Shown: positions 43,308 to 52,937, numbered from the stretch's first letter. The stretch is DNA of 63,829 nt from Shewanella holmiensis (GCF_025370255.1 NZ_JAMTCD010000022.1:1-63829), one strand, 5' to 3'. The notes: generated from the letters alone by a model not told the origin. A program made the numbers and translations.

Positions 43308-43730
43308 ATGACAACTTTATATACAACTTCAGCAACAGCATTGGCAGGTCGTAATGGTCAAGTCACTACAGATGATAAAAAACTCGATGTCGGTTTAAGC
43401 TACCCCAAAGAAATGGGCGGCTCTGGCGAGCATACTAACCCTGAGCAGCTATTTGCCGCGGGTTATGCTGCCTGTTTTTCGAACGCCATTTTACATGTGG
43501 CTCGTGAAATGAAAGTGGCAATTAAAGCCGCTCCAACAACCGCAACTGTGGGTATTGGTCCCAATGATAATAAAGGGTTTGCCTTAACCGTTGCCCTAGC
43601 TGTGGAACTAGATTTACCTCAAGACGATGCGGTTAAGCTAGTACAAACCGCACATCAAGTTTGTCCATACTCTAATGCGGTACGCGGTAATATCGATGTG
43701 AAGTTAACGGTAAATAACGCGGCAATTTAA
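43308..43730 (+). CDS. ohr: Organic hydroperoxide resistance protein Ohr
   Basis: A 140-residue thiol peroxidase of the OsmC/Ohr family that reduces organic and fatty-acid hydroperoxides. The two redox cysteines are C56 (YAACFSNA) and C119 (HQVCPYSNA); the family signature GEHTNPEQLFAAGYA precedes the first. Length is typical. GAGG is placed well before the ATG. The repeated operator-like motif upstream suggests peroxide-responsive repression. A terminator follows. Confidence 0.96.
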   Translation: MTTLYTTSATALAGRNGQVTTDDKKLDVGLSYPKEMGGSGEHTNPEQLFAAGYAACFSNAILHVAREMKVAIKAAPTTATVGIGPNDNKGFALTVALAVELDLPQDDAVKLVQTAHQVCPYSNAVRGNIDVKLTVNNAAI

Positions 43731-43750
43731 GCACGCTATCTTAATAAAAC

Positions 43751-43781
43751 AGCCAGCAAGCATAAATCTTTCTGGCTTTTT
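43751..43781 (+). terminator. Rho-independent terminator after ohr
   Basis: AGCCAG (43751-43756) pairs with CTGGCT (43772-43777), with an inner AAG/CTT stem and a following T-run. Confidence 0.8.
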
Positions 43782-43820
43782 CATATCTATTTTTGAACCT
43801 AATAACAGTTAAGTTGATAC

Positions 43821-44345
43821 TTAAAAGCGCCCTAACAGCTTGATATCAAATTCACTCACATCGCATGTTAATTGGTTATCAGTAATTTGTTTTTCTAATG
43901 CAGCAATTTGCTTATTCACTTCAGTTATCGTCAAGGTGTTGTTATCTAGTTCGTAAACCAGCGCTAAACTTTGATAATAAAAACACAAAACCACCAGGGC
44001 ATCATGGTTGTTATCTGCAGCCGACTTTTGCACTGCGTTAAGCTTGCGATAAATTTTATTTTGTAGCTGCTTAAGCTGGAAAACATAATAAACGTCAGTA
44101 TATTGTGGTTTTACTCGACCATATTTTACCACTAGGGTGCACAGCATTAAGCCTAAAATCACTCCGGCAAAATTAAAGTAAAAATTACCTGTTGGCTGCC
44201 CAGCCTCAACAGAAGCAGAACCTAATAGCGCAATCAATATCTGTCCAAATACCACCGATGAAATAGCTAAAATGGCAATTAATCCAATCTGTACTTGATT
44301 GGTCATTTTGCGATATTGCGGTTTATCTACGTGTCTTAATCTCAT
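43821..44345 (-). CDS. DUF3087-like inner-membrane protein
   Basis: A 174-residue protein with two membrane segments near the N-terminus (about 20-42 and 58-76) and a cytoplasmic C-terminal half with a coiled-coil-like helix (QLKQLQNKIYRKLNAVQKSA). It resembles the DUF3087 family, a gammaproteobacterial group without known function. It is convergent with ohr and divergent from the YeeE pair. Confidence 0.65.
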   Translation of the reverse strand: MRLRHVDKPQYRKMTNQVQIGLIAILAISSVVFGQILIALLGSASVEAGQPTGNFYFNFAGVILGLMLCTLVVKYGRVKPQYTDVYYVFQLKQLQNKIYRKLNAVQKSAADNNHDALVVLCFYYQSLALVYELDNNTLTITEVNKQIAALEKQITDNQLTCDVSEFDIKLLGRF

Positions 44346-44629
44346 AAATATGGCTCTTAAGGTTCAATACTGGCGGCATTATACCTGCTTAATGTGAATC
44401 ACTCATTAACCGCATAAACTAAACAGATTAATACAAACACTTTAGTCGGCTATGACTGTCGCGCTCAGGTTTAAACACTGAAGCAGAAAATGGGTTACTG
44501 TGACGAGCTTATTGGTGAATTTGCCTTAACTATTTTAACCGCAACAGCTAGAGGACATCCCTTAATCTGGGTGAAGGTAAGCATAGTCCTGTGGTAAACT
44601 TTGCCGTCTTTTAAAAGTTGATGATAAAT

Positions 44630-45052
44630 ATGACTGAATTTACTCCTGTTAGCGCCATAATTGGCGGTGCTTTACTTGGTTTTGGGGCGTTGCTATTGAT
44701 GCTACTCAATGGCCGTATTGCAGGTATATCGGGGATTTTAAGCGGTGCATTGCAATTCAAAAATCCTAATGCAAAGTGGCGATTGGCTTTTATTGCTGGT
44801 CTTATATTAAGTGGTTTTTTAGCACCCGCTTTGGATTTCTCTTTAGCTACACAGTTAAATGCTAGTTGGACACTGACTATTTTAGGCGGTTTTGCTGTCG
44901 GTTTTGGCACTTACTTAAGTGCCGGTTGCACCAGTGGTCATGGTATTTGTGGTATTGGCAGAATGTCTAAACGCTCTATTGTTGCCACGCTGGTGTTTAT
45001 GTTCGTTGCCGCTGTCGTGGTATTTTTCACACGTCATGTTATCGGGGCTTAA
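44630..45052 (+). CDS. YeeE/YedE-family transporter, first half
   Basis: A 140-residue membrane protein with about four helices, the N-terminal half of a YeeE/YedE transporter. The conserved cysteine segment SAGCTSGHGICGIGRMS is present. Family members carry thiosulfate or other sulfur compounds; in many bacteria the transporter is one protein, here it is split in two adjacent genes. The frame opens at a TTG (44618) with ATGs at 44621 and 44630; I choose 44630 for its N-terminus (MTEFTP), but no ribosome-binding site is strong. The second half starts one base after this stop. Confidence 0.85.
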   Translation: MTEFTPVSAIIGGALLGFGALLLMLLNGRIAGISGILSGALQFKNPNAKWRLAFIAGLILSGFLAPALDFSLATQLNASWTLTILGGFAVGFGTYLSAGCTSGHGICGIGRMSKRSIVATLVFMFVAAVVVFFTRHVIGA

Positions 45053-45053
45053 T

Positions 45054-45500
45054 ATGAATCAGCAAGCAAATACTCACTATCGATTACAGGCGCTAGTCGC
45101 GTTCATTTCAGGCTGTTTATTTGGCTTAGGTTTGATTGTTGCACAAATGGTTGATGCTAATAAAGTGCTTAATTTTCTAGACTTTTTTGGCCATTGGGAC
45201 CCGAGCCTTGCTTTAGTTATGGCCGCTGGATTAAGCGTATATAGTCTTGGATATGTGTTTGGGGTTAAACCCAAAAGTAAGCCTTTATTAGATGAACAAT
45301 TTTTTCTACCAACAAAAACCATCATCGATAAAAAATTATTAACTGGTGCCAGCTTATTCGGGTTAGGCTGGGGACTTGTAGGGATTTGCCCTGGCCCCGC
45401 CATCGTCAATTTAGTCACACTGAACGGCCAATTTATCGGATTTGTCATCGCAATGCTATTGGGCATGTTGACTGCAAAAAAACTGGTAAAAAGCACTTAA
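45054..45500 (+). CDS. YeeE/YedE-family transporter, second half
   Basis: A 148-residue membrane protein forming the C-terminal half of the transporter. Family landmarks are GCLFGLGLIVAQMVDANKVLNFLD and the conserved GLVGICPGPAIVNL near the last helices. The start codon follows the first half's stop by one base, so the two are surely co-translated. The frame is open further upstream (44919), but that would overlap most of the first gene and is rejected. This pair may import a sulfur compound; a link with the persulfide fusion gene 37 kb away is only thematic. Confidence 0.87.
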   Translation: MNQQANTHYRLQALVAFISGCLFGLGLIVAQMVDANKVLNFLDFFGHWDPSLALVMAAGLSVYSLGYVFGVKPKSKPLLDEQFFLPTKTIIDKKLLTGASLFGLGWGLVGICPGPAIVNLVTLNGQFIGFVIAMLLGMLTAKKLVKST

Positions 45501-45870
45501 CCTTAGTGAGTTACAATTTTTAATCTGATTACACTGCCCCTTGCGTTATCTGTAGCATTACTTAACCTTAACCTTAACTCGGAATAATAAACGCTAACCA
45601 AACAGCCCTTTGTCTTGCTCATTGCGTTTCATTAAGGTGCAATAGGACAGCTATTGACGTGTTAATGTGCCTTGTTTTCAAAACAAATGACAAGTTTGCT
45701 ACAAAATTAGCTAAATCTGTTGAATTCAGCTTATTGAGCCCATCTCTTAACCAGAGTTGAGGTTAATGACTCGCCAATTTGTGATTAACCTAGCAAATTG
45801 GTCGGGATTATCTTGCCAAATTTAAAGATGTATCTAACATTCAGCTTAATATTTACTCTTTGGAATCGTC
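45501..45870. other. Intergenic region holding the hemerythrin promoter
   Basis: 370 bases without a supportable gene. The first 300 bases show no clear element. The last part contains the NsrR-like site listed separately. Confidence 0.5.
45825..45847 (+). promoter_or_regulatory. Putative NsrR binding site
   Basis: A 23-base imperfect palindrome from AAGATGTAT (45825) to TTCAGCTT (ending 45847) matches the known NsrR consensus (AAGATG-N11-CATCTT type) at all but about four positions. It lies 24 bases before the hemerythrin-like gene, where a nitric-oxide-sensing repressor would act. Confidence 0.7.
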
Positions 45871-46407
45871 ATGCTTACTCCCGAATTATTCTCTGCTGAA
45901 CAACAAGCTCACTTGTCACAACTAGATCAGCTACCCCTTATTGATCTACTTAATCACATTGAAGCAACCCACCATAAATATATTCGTGACACAGCCCCCT
46001 TATTACAAGAGTACCTGCAACGAATGGTGATTGCGCATGCCGATGATCATGAAGAAATCCTCCCTTTATCACATTGTGTTACTGAATTAATAGCAGAGCT
46101 GATGCCGCACCTTATTAAAGAAGAACGCATTTTATTTCCTGCAATACGATCGCTAAGCATGGGACAAGAAGTAAATGGGTGTTTCGGTCACATTGGAAAT
46201 CCTATTCATGTTATGGAGCATGAGCATGATAATGCGGGTGAGATACTTCAGCAGTTAAGAACAATTACCCATAACTACCTTATTCCTGAAGGGGCCTGTA
46301 ATACCTGGCGCACCTGTTATAAAACGCTGGCAGAATTTGATGCCGACTTACAAATGCATATTCACCTTGAAAATAATATGCTGTTTCCTAAGGCCTTAGC
46401 GCTATAG
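45871..46407 (+). CDS. Short hemerythrin-like di-iron protein related to RIC/YtfE
   Basis: A 178-residue four-helix di-iron protein. Likely iron ligands are spread in the hemerythrin pattern: THHKY, the HADDHEE region, MPHLIKEERILFP, NPIHVMEHEHDNAG and MHIHLENNMLFP. This C-terminal half equals that of RIC/YtfE, the nitrosative-stress Fe-S repair protein. The usual N-terminal ScdA_N domain (about 60 residues) is missing, and no such frame precedes it. GGAA five bases before the ATG supports the start. The NsrR-like site upstream fits induction by nitric oxide. Confidence 0.85.
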   Translation: MLTPELFSAEQQAHLSQLDQLPLIDLLNHIEATHHKYIRDTAPLLQEYLQRMVIAHADDHEEILPLSHCVTELIAELMPHLIKEERILFPAIRSLSMGQEVNGCFGHIGNPIHVMEHEHDNAGEILQQLRTITHNYLIPEGACNTWRTCYKTLAEFDADLQMHIHLENNMLFPKALAL

Positions 46408-46498
46408 TTTTATCATCTAAGTCTCTTTGACTTATCACTATCTTTTTCAGTCGATTATTCATAAGCTAATCACAGAATATGAATAATTGACTAATGTT

Positions 46499-46996
46499 AT
46501 GCCTAATCATCAATACCCTACTTTTGCCCTAGATGATATTGCCAATCTTCATGAATCTGCCCAAGTAGAATTTAAGCTTGCCGGTGGGCGTGATGGTAAT
46601 GGAAAACTGCCAGAAGGCATGTGGGAAACCTATAGTGCCTTTGCGAATACCTTAGGCGGTGAGATTATTTTAGGTGTAAAAGAAGAACATGGAGAATTTA
46701 GCATTGAAGGCATTGTAAACCCGATGCCTATGCTCAGTGAAATCTGGCAAATTCTCAATAATCCGCAAAAAATTAGCCATAACATTCTATCGCCAACTGA
46801 CGTACAAATTATTGAAATTATGGGTAAGAAGCTGATCCGCATTCATGTTCCCGCTGTCGACCTTAAACTTAGGCCGATTTACATCGGCCCCGATCCATAC
46901 AGCGGCAGCTATTTTCGGGTAGGCGATGCCGATATGCACGCTAGCCGTGAGCAGATTGATCAAATGAGTAAGCGTAGCGGTTTAAAATTTAAGTGA
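46499..46996 (+). CDS. Stand-alone AlbA_2 (Schlafen-like) domain protein
   Basis: A 165-residue protein consisting of one AlbA_2 domain: AQVEFKLAGGRDGNGKLPEG, YSAFANTLGGEIILGVKE and the C-terminal GSYFRVGDADMHASREQI. Normally this domain is followed by a winged-helix or HATPase-like region in proteins of about 400-500 residues. Here it ends in SGLKFK and is followed at once by a strong terminator, so it is a natural single-domain form. It is thought to bind nucleic acid; the specific role is unknown. The frame opens at a TTG (46487); ATG 46499 is preferred. Confidence 0.75.
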   Translation: MPNHQYPTFALDDIANLHESAQVEFKLAGGRDGNGKLPEGMWETYSAFANTLGGEIILGVKEEHGEFSIEGIVNPMPMLSEIWQILNNPQKISHNILSPTDVQIIEIMGKKLIRIHVPAVDLKLRPIYIGPDPYSGSYFRVGDADMHASREQIDQMSKRSGLKFK

Positions 46997-47021
46997 CCCG
47001 ATTAACTCCAGTTGAGTAAAT

Positions 47022-47058
47022 AAAAAAGCCAATAAAAACAGGTTTATTGGCTTTAAAA
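47022..47058. terminator. Bidirectional rho-independent terminator
   Basis: AAAGCCAATAAA (47025-47036) pairs with TTTATTGGCTTT (47043-47054), flanked by A- and T-rich runs. It separates the convergent AlbA_2 and lipoprotein genes. Confidence 0.9.
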
Positions 47059-47076
47059 ATTGAACGATAAGTTTAT

Positions 47077-47568
47077 TTAAATTGCCACTTGATGCTCGGT
47101 AAATGAGTGAATAACTCTAAATTGATTATTAGCTTGTTTCTGCTGAATCAATTGCTCCACTAACTCACGTATTTTAGGTTCTGCATCGATAAACTTATTC
47201 ATGTTAGCGCCACCCATTCTTGCATCATAGATAGCTTCACCATCTAATCGGCCTTGATAAAATACCTTTATTTCGGCATAAACCATATATAGCGCTAAAT
47301 CCCACGCCCAATTTGCTGTATAAGTTGCCGTCCACTCGCAACCATTTTGGGCATCTAGCTCTTGAATCAGTCGGTATTTAATTTGTTTTTGCTGTAACAC
47401 TTTTTCAAATTCTTTTAAAAAGCCTTCACGAACATCTTTATTTTCGACAATACACACTTCTGTAGCACTGGTCACTTCAATGGGATCAATCTTTTGCTTA
47501 ATCGAACATGCCGATAAACTTAAAAAAGATAACGCAATAATGAAGCTAGATCTTAATTTAACACGCAT
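47077..47568 (-). CDS. Sbal_3080-like small lipoprotein
   Basis: A 163-residue lipoprotein (lipobox LSAC). The mature part has paired cysteines (EVCIVEN and NGCEWTA) and an aromatic-rich centre (YTANWAWDLALYMVYAEI). It resembles the Sbal_3080 lipoprotein family of Shewanella and relatives, which has no known function. AAGGAAG before the ATG supports the start. Confidence 0.7.
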   Translation of the reverse strand: MRVKLRSSFIIALSFLSLSACSIKQKIDPIEVTSATEVCIVENKDVREGFLKEFEKVLQQKQIKYRLIQELDAQNGCEWTATYTANWAWDLALYMVYAEIKVFYQGRLDGEAIYDARMGGANMNKFIDAEPKIRELVEQLIQQKQANNQFRVIHSFTEHQVAI

Positions 47569-47658
47569 TTTCTTCCTTGATTAAATATGGTTAGGGTGAC
47601 AACCCAAAAATTAAATCATACAAAAGACTTACACTCAACATATTAATAACATAATAAT

Positions 47659-48459
47659 TTAATGACAGAAATCCAATAATTTGCTTAAGTGCATTATTGT
47701 TATCTGGGGCAATAAACTCGACGGTTTTTTATCTCTGTTTTGTTGGCAAGGGTTAAGCCAGACAGTCTGACAGCCAACCATTTTTGCTCCCACAATATCA
47801 GAGTGGGGATGATCGCCTATATGTAACAACTCTGACGGTAAAATAGCTAACTGCTTACAAGCCAATGTAAACATGTCACTGTGAGGTTTCATTTTGACGC
47901 CATAACCTGGATGTAAAACAAATTCCAATACCTGGCTCAATCCAATGCGACTGGCATCGACATTACCATTAGTGATCCCCACTAAAGTAAAACGGGTTTT
48001 CAATGTTTGCAGAATAGCGATGACATCTTCGGCAACTTTAAAATCACTGCGGTAATGCTGAAAACAGGCTAATCCCGCTTGCGCACCTTGGGTTGCTTGT
48101 GTTTCATTATAGCCAAGCTGAAGTAATCCCTCTCTGAGCATGGTATAGCGAGCCGCCGAAGTATCATGTTTAAGCTCAGGATGAAGGGCTTGCTGCGCTA
48201 GTTTGCACTGAAGCCAATCCTTTGTAGTCCATTGGGCAGAAGCCGGATAATCGCGATGTAATAACGCAAATGACTGCTTTACTGCATTGGCAATAATTGG
48301 CTGGTTATCATATAAAGTGTCGTCTAAATCAAAGCTTATTGCCTTGAACGGTTTAAGGCGTTGGTATTGAATAATGCCTGATTGAGGATACGCAGTTATT
48401 GGAGATGAGGCGTTTGAAGTTGTTGCAGGCTGGTGCTTTAGGCCGTGATGTTCCATCAT
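47659..48459 (-). CDS. yigB: HAD-superfamily hydrolase, YigB-like
   Basis: A 266-residue phosphatase. HAD motif I is FDLDDTLYD, motif II VGITNGN, and motif [16 protein letters not shown]. In E. coli YigB dephosphorylates the flavin precursor ARPP and lies directly after xerC, as here. An N-terminal extension of about 35 residues precedes motif I. The start ATG overlaps the xerC stop (ATGA), so the genes are coupled; a second ATG three bases later has slightly better spacing from GGGAG. Confidence 0.9.
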   Translation of the reverse strand: MMEHHGLKHQPATTSNASSPITAYPQSGIIQYQRLKPFKAISFDLDDTLYDNQPIIANAVKQSFALLHRDYPASAQWTTKDWLQCKLAQQALHPELKHDTSAARYTMLREGLLQLGYNETQATQGAQAGLACFQHYRSDFKVAEDVIAILQTLKTRFTLVGITNGNVDASRIGLSQVLEFVLHPGYGVKMKPHSDMFTLACKQLAILPSELLHIGDHPHSDIVGAKMVGCQTVWLNPCQQNRDKKPSSLLPQITIMHLSKLLDFCH

Positions 48460-49358
48460 GAACTCCCTTTCGTTTTCTTGGCTCGAGGATGAGCGCCATC
48501 ATAGACTTTGGCTAAGTGCTGAAAATCGAGACTGGTATAAATTTGGGTAGTAGAAAGATTAGCATGCCCCAATAACTCCTGCACCGCCCTTAAGTCTGCA
48601 CTAGATTCGAGCATATGAGTTGCAAATGAATGACGCAGTTTATGCGGATGCACTTTTACTGATAATGCTTGTTCTTGCCCCCATTTATTCATCCGAGCTT
48701 GAATGCTGCGGTGGGATAAACGTTTCCCCTGATGACTGACAAATAAAGCATCGCCAGCATCTTGAGTTGGCATATCACCTCGGCGTGTCAGCCACAACCT
48801 TAATGCTTCCATGGCCACCTTTCCTACCGGCACAATACGTTGCTTACTGCCTTTCCCCATCACTTTTACTTCAGCATTATTTAACTGAATATCATCGCAA
48901 TTCAAACCTGCGAGTTCAGCTAAACGCAGGCCGCTTGAATAGAACAATTCCATGATGGCTTTATCACGAATAGCGAGTGGATCATCACCATTGATATCAA
49001 GTAAATGACTAACAGCATCTACATCCATATTTTTAGGTAAGGGTTTATTCTGTTTGGGGGCACTCAAGGTTTTAGCGGGATTAATCTCGAGTCGTTTCTC
49101 AGTTAATAGAAACTCAAAAAACTGCTTTTGCGCTGACAAATGCAATGAAATTGATCTTGGGCTTAAGCCCTGACGATGTAACTTAGCCAACACTTTTTGC
49201 AATTGCTCGCGACTGGCATCTTGTAATAAAACCTCATCACCCAATATCGATTGAGCCCGCGTTAATTCATACAGGTAATTGCGAATAGTGTAAGCAGACA
49301 ACTGACGTTCGGACGTCAGATATTGACAATACTTTGCTTGCCAATCTATGTGTGGCAT
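48456..49358 (-). CDS. xerC: Site-specific tyrosine recombinase XerC
   Basis: A 300-residue recombinase that, with XerD, resolves chromosome dimers at dif. Catalytic residues are visible: Arg in SSGLRLAEL, Lys in [19 protein letters not shown], His in [14 protein letters not shown], and the Tyr nucleophile in that last segment. The frame is open to 49391, but ATG 49358 has GGAG eight bases upstream and yields the normal XerC length. It follows the DUF484 gene in the conserved dapF-DUF484-xerC-yigB order. Confidence 0.96.
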   Translation of the reverse strand: MPHIDWQAKYCQYLTSERQLSAYTIRNYLYELTRAQSILGDEVLLQDASREQLQKVLAKLHRQGLSPRSISLHLSAQKQFFEFLLTEKRLEINPAKTLSAPKQNKPLPKNMDVDAVSHLLDINGDDPLAIRDKAIMELFYSSGLRLAELAGLNCDDIQLNNAEVKVMGKGSKQRIVPVGKVAMEALRLWLTRRGDMPTQDAGDALFVSHQGKRLSHRSIQARMNKWGQEQALSVKVHPHKLRHSFATHMLESSADLRAVQELLGHANLSTTQIYTSLDFQHLAKVYDGAHPRAKKTKGSS

Positions 49359-49438
49359 CGTCTTCACTCCGGTTGTTATTAAGCGAAGCACCTATCGTTA
49401 ATCGAAAAATGCTCCGAAATTCAGCCACAAAGACACGG

Positions 49439-50170
49439 TTAAAAAGTGGGTAATAAGTGATCCAATAAGCGACGCAATTGGCTGAACAGTAATGAATCCA
49501 TATCGGGATAAAAATGAGCAGGGTCGCCGCTGGCAATAGCAAATATCACTTGACCATTTTCATTTGATAATCGTGTTAATGCCACTGAACCAACTTCACT
49601 GCCAAATAATCGTTTTGATTCTGATTGAGTTAAGCGACCAAAATAGTAATTATTATGGATCCTGTGACGCCATATATTAGCCAGTTCACTGTCAATATCG
49701 TGTACAGTAATTAATCGCACATGGGTGAAGCCAAATTCATTTTGTAACCCTTCTGACAGGGTTTGTCTCAGCTCCCCTAAATCTTCACACGCGAGCAGCT
49801 TAAACGACAATTCAGTGTTGAATAAAAAAATGCGCTCATTTTGTTTAGCCACATTCATTAAGCTGGTAATTTCTTCTTCTAGTTGAGTCACTTTTTGACG
49901 CAATAGTTCTTGCCTGCGCTCAACTAAAGATACCGCGCCACGTTCATGGTGGCTTAATCTTAACGCAATAAGCAATTCAGGATGACGATTGAAAAAGTCA
50001 GGATTATCCAACAAATATTCACGAATTAAGTGTTCATCGAGTAATTGATGATTAAAGTTTGCCATCATTTCAGCACTTAAATCCTGGCCAATTGCATCAA
50101 TATCTAATGCTGGTTCTGATGGCATATCTTGATTTGATGCCACATCAGCGGCTGAAATTAAGTCACTCAT
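49439..50170 (-). CDS. DUF484 family protein (YigA-like)
   Basis: A 243-residue cytoplasmic protein with a conserved N-terminal segment (LIREYLLDNPDFFNRHPELL) and a GAF-like C-terminal domain preceded by a coiled coil around 80-110. This family always lies between dapF and xerC in gammaproteobacteria. Its role is unknown. The best ribosome-binding site (AAGGTAG) is somewhat distant from the ATG. Confidence 0.9.
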   Translation of the reverse strand: MSDLISAADVASNQDMPSEPALDIDAIGQDLSAEMMANFNHQLLDEHLIREYLLDNPDFFNRHPELLIALRLSHHERGAVSLVERRQELLRQKVTQLEEEITSLMNVAKQNERIFLFNTELSFKLLACEDLGELRQTLSEGLQNEFGFTHVRLITVHDIDSELANIWRHRIHNNYYFGRLTQSESKRLFGSEVGSVALTRLSNENGQVIFAIASGDPAHFYPDMDSLLFSQLRRLLDHLLPTF

Positions 50171-50192
50171 AAAAAATTAATCTACCTTAATA

Positions 50193-51020
50193 TTACAACT
50201 GAATTTGACCATCATATACATGTTCGGCCGGGCCTGTCATCCATAATGATTTACCTTCACCTTCCCAATTAATGGTTAGTGAACCACCGGGTAAATCCAC
50301 CCTCACCTGGTTATCTAATTTATCTTGCAACATACCAACTGCGACTGCAGCACATGCACCTGTACCGCAAGCTAACGTTTCGGCTGCACCACGCTCATAT
50401 ACACGTAACTTGATATGACTAGAGCTAATCACCTGCATAAACCCAACATTAACCCCTTTAGGGAAACGCTCGTGGTTAGTTAACATCGCGCCAATTTCCG
50501 CCACGGCCGCCTGCTCTACATCTTCCACTTCTAATACGCAATGTGGATTTCCCATAGAAACAGCACCACATAAAAAGGTTTGCATCGGGGTTTGCAGTAA
50601 ATAAGTTTTTTCACTCTTTTTGGCTTTAAAAGGGATCTGACTTGGGTCGATGATCGGCACGCCCATGTTAACAGTCACATGACCATCGCGTTCAATTCGC
50701 AAAGTAATTTTGCCAGAGCTTGTGCTAACACGGATTTTATTCTTATTGGTTAAGCCTTTATTGCGAACAAAGCGAGCAAAGCAGCGTGCACCATTGCCGC
50801 ACTGCTCCACTTCGCTGCCATCGGCATTAAAAATACGATAATGAAAATCTAAATCGGGATCATAAGGTGGCTCAACCAATAACAATTGATCAAAGCCGAT
50901 CCCAAAATTCCGATCGGCTAATCGACGAATTTGCTCTGGCGAAAAAAATACATTTTGGGTGACGCCATCAACCACCATAAAGTCGTTGCCTAGCCCATGC
51001 ATTTTAGTGAATTGAATCAC
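50193..51020 (-). CDS. dapF: Diaminopimelate epimerase (GTG start)
   Basis: A 275-residue enzyme converting LL- to meso-diaminopimelate for lysine and peptidoglycan. The two catalytic cysteines are in [13 protein letters not shown] and [10 protein letters not shown]. The frame is open to 51098, but the GTG at 51020 gives the expected N-terminus (M)[13 protein letters not shown] and has AGGA seven bases upstream, so it is the real start. It follows lysA by 25 bases. Confidence 0.95.
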   Translation of the reverse strand: MIQFTKMHGLGNDFMVVDGVTQNVFFSPEQIRRLADRNFGIGFDQLLLVEPPYDPDLDFHYRIFNADGSEVEQCGNGARCFARFVRNKGLTNKNKIRVSTSSGKITLRIERDGHVTVNMGVPIIDPSQIPFKAKKSEKTYLLQTPMQTFLCGAVSMGNPHCVLEVEDVEQAAVAEIGAMLTNHERFPKGVNVGFMQVISSSHIKLRVYERGAAETLACGTGACAAVAVGMLQDKLDNQVRVDLPGGSLTINWEGEGKSLWMTGPAEHVYDGQIQL

Positions 51021-51045
51021 AGGTGTTTCCTTTTCTATTGACGCA

Positions 51046-52290
51046 TTAAGGCAGTAAGTGTTCACCTTGCCAAAGTTGGGCAACCGTTTCGCGTTCACGT
51101 ACTAATATATCTTGTTCACCATCAACCATCACCTCTGCCACACGTGGACGAGAGTTATAATTAGATGACATAACAAAGCCATAAGCACCACTTGAGCGAA
51201 CAGCAAGTAAATCACCCGCTTTAACTGATAGTTGTCGATCTTTTCCTAAAAAGTCACCCGTTTCACATACCGGACCCACCACATCATAAGCTTGGGTTGG
51301 TGCATCAGTTTGATTAACAGGAATAATATTCTGCCATGCGCTGTAAAGCGATGGGCGAATTAAATCATTCATTGCCCCGTCGACAATAGCAAAACGCTTA
51401 TCGCTATTTTCTTTAAGGAAAAGCACCTCAGTAACAAAAATCCCCGCATTGGCAGCAATCGCTCGCCCAGGCTCAAATATCAGTTTGATCGGACGTTGAC
51501 CTAAGCGCTCAAGTAAGGCTGCTGCGTAGACATCTGGGTGCGGAGGTGTTTCATTGTTATATGGCACACCTAGCCCCCCACCAACGTCAAAGTGCTCGAT
51601 AACAATGCCGTGCTCTGCTAAACGATCAATCAAGGCTAACATGCGATCCATCGCATCTAAAAAGGGCTTAATTTCGGTGAGCTGTGAACCAATATGACAA
51701 TCGACCCCTTTGACATGCAAATGAGGTAATGCGGCTGCACGGGCAAAGACCTGCTCAGCCTCATCCATAGCGATACCAAATTTGTTTTCTTTTAATCCGG
51801 TAGAAATATAAGGGTGGGTACCAGCATCGACATCAGGGTTAATCCGCAAAGACACAGGAGCAATGTAACCTAAGCGACCCGCTACCTCGTTTAGCAATTC
51901 AAGCTCTGCACTGGATTCAACATTAAAACAGTAAATACCAACTTTAAGCGCTTGTTCCATTTCTGGTACGGTTTTACCTACACCTGAAAAAACGACTTTA
52001 CTTGGATCGCCGCCGGCTTGTAGTACACGTGATAACTCACCGCCCGATACAATGTCAAAACCACTGCCTAAACGAGCTAAGGTATTCAATACCCCTAGGT
52101 TAGAGTTTGCTTTAACGGCATAACAGACTAAATGAGGATGATTAGCCACGGCCTTATCAAAAGCATGCCAATGACGCTCTAGAGTTGCACGGGAATATAT
52201 ATAAAGTGGTGTACCATGTTTTTTAGCTAACGCACTTACATCGCAACCTTCGGCAAATAACTTACTGTCTTGATAAGTAAAAAAATCCAC
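51046..52290 (-). CDS. lysA: Diaminopimelate decarboxylase (GTG start)
   Basis: A 414-residue PLP enzyme making lysine from meso-diaminopimelate. The PLP lysine is in [27 protein letters not shown] and [12 protein letters not shown] are further fold-III decarboxylase motifs. The start is GTG with AGGAAA upstream; the encoded N-terminus MDFFTYQD fits the family. With dapF directly downstream it supplies the last two steps of lysine synthesis. Confidence 0.96.
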   Translation of the reverse strand: MDFFTYQDSKLFAEGCDVSALAKKHGTPLYIYSRATLERHWHAFDKAVANHPHLVCYAVKANSNLGVLNTLARLGSGFDIVSGGELSRVLQAGGDPSKVVFSGVGKTVPEMEQALKVGIYCFNVESSAELELLNEVAGRLGYIAPVSLRINPDVDAGTHPYISTGLKENKFGIAMDEAEQVFARAAALPHLHVKGVDCHIGSQLTEIKPFLDAMDRMLALIDRLAEHGIVIEHFDVGGGLGVPYNNETPPHPDVYAAALLERLGQRPIKLIFEPGRAIAANAGIFVTEVLFLKENSDKRFAIVDGAMNDLIRPSLYSAWQNIIPVNQTDAPTQAYDVVGPVCETGDFLGKDRQLSVKAGDLLAVRSSGAYGFVMSSNYNSRPRVAEVMVDGEQDILVRERETVAQLWQGEHLLP

Positions 52291-52305
52291 TATGCGTTTC
52301 CTATT

Positions 52306-52494
52306 CTATTGCTGTTTTTCAGCGGTTGAGTCCAATTCTACTGGAGTTATTTTGGTGTCAGCAACTACGGGCACAACGGCAGTTTGGTTATCTTCCGGTG
52401 TAGGCGTTTTATATAACGACCCTTTCTGACCACAAGCAGTAAGCAATAGGCTAGCAAGCAAAAGTAATAAAAGCAGTCTCATTTTTCTCAACAT
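52306..52494 (-). CDS. lptM: LptM (YifL) lipoprotein
   Basis: A 62-residue lipoprotein with signal LLLLLLLASLLLTAC followed by the family's mature start GQKGSLYKTP. In E. coli LptM helps fold the LptD-LptE LPS exporter. Position before lysA/dapF and opposite cyaY is conserved. Two ATGs are possible (52494 and 52482), neither with a strong ribosome-binding site. Confidence 0.9.
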   Translation of the reverse strand: MLRKMRLLLLLLLASLLLTACGQKGSLYKTPTPEDNQTAVVPVVADTKITPVELDSTAEKQQ

Positions 52495-52561
52495 CTGTGC
52501 ATCTGATCAATAATGGCCTTATAATCGCATTCATAACGCAGAAAGCAAAGGATAGAAATGC

Positions 52562-52891
52562 ATGGCTATGACAGATACTGAGTTTCACCAATTGGCTGAT
52601 GAAATTTTCAGCGCAATTGATAGCGCCATTGAAACCGCTATTGATGAACAAGACGCGGATGTGGATATCGATTACAGCGGTAATGTAGTGCAGTTAAGTT
52701 TTGAAGATGGCTCGCAAATTGTTATCAATAAACAAGAGCCATTGCATGAGATTTGGCTGGCGACCAAAACAGGTGGATATCACTTTGCCTATCATGACGG
52801 TAAATGGTTAGACACTCGAAACAACATTGATTTTGTGCCTTTTGTACTTGAATCAATTGCCAAACAAGGCGGGATTGTGATCAGCATCTGA
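52562..52891 (+). CDS. cyaY: Frataxin-like iron-sulfur assembly protein CyaY
   Basis: A 109-residue acidic protein that regulates IscS-based Fe-S assembly. The first helix ([21 protein letters not shown]) and acidic patch ([11 protein letters not shown]) are followed by the frataxin beta-sheet ([34 protein letters not shown]). ATG 52562 has AAGGA nine bases upstream; the alternative at 52568 is farther away. It is divergent from lptM and convergent with cyaA, as in enterics. Confidence 0.95.
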   Translation: MAMTDTEFHQLADEIFSAIDSAIETAIDEQDADVDIDYSGNVVQLSFEDGSQIVINKQEPLHEIWLATKTGGYHFAYHDGKWLDTRNNIDFVPFVLESIAKQGGIVISI

Positions 52892-52911
52892 TCACAGCAT
52901 CCTTGTTTTTA
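52876..52911 (+). terminator. Hairpin terminator of cyaY
   Basis: A perfect 9-bp stem, TGTGATCAG (52876-52884) with CTGATCACA (52888-52896), spans the cyaY stop codon. A T-run follows after about ten bases. Confidence 0.6.
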
Positions 52912-52937
52912 AATAGGCTCAGTTAGAACGCTGAGCC
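52912..52937 (-). terminator. Hairpin at the cyaA stop codon
   Basis: GGCTCAG (52916-52922) pairs with CTGAGCC (52931-52937), overlapping the cyaA stop. The leftward continuation is moderately T-rich, so it probably helps end cyaA transcription. Confidence 0.6.

Noticed and set aside
49267..49542. 91-codon leftward frame between xerC and DUF484
   Set aside because: Overlaps both genes in another frame and lacks a ribosome-binding site.
52876..52896. Possible CRP site at the cyaY stop (TGTGATCAG / CTGATCACA)
   Set aside because: The TGTGA and TCACA halves are 11 bases apart, not 6, and it lies at a gene end, so a terminator hairpin fits better.
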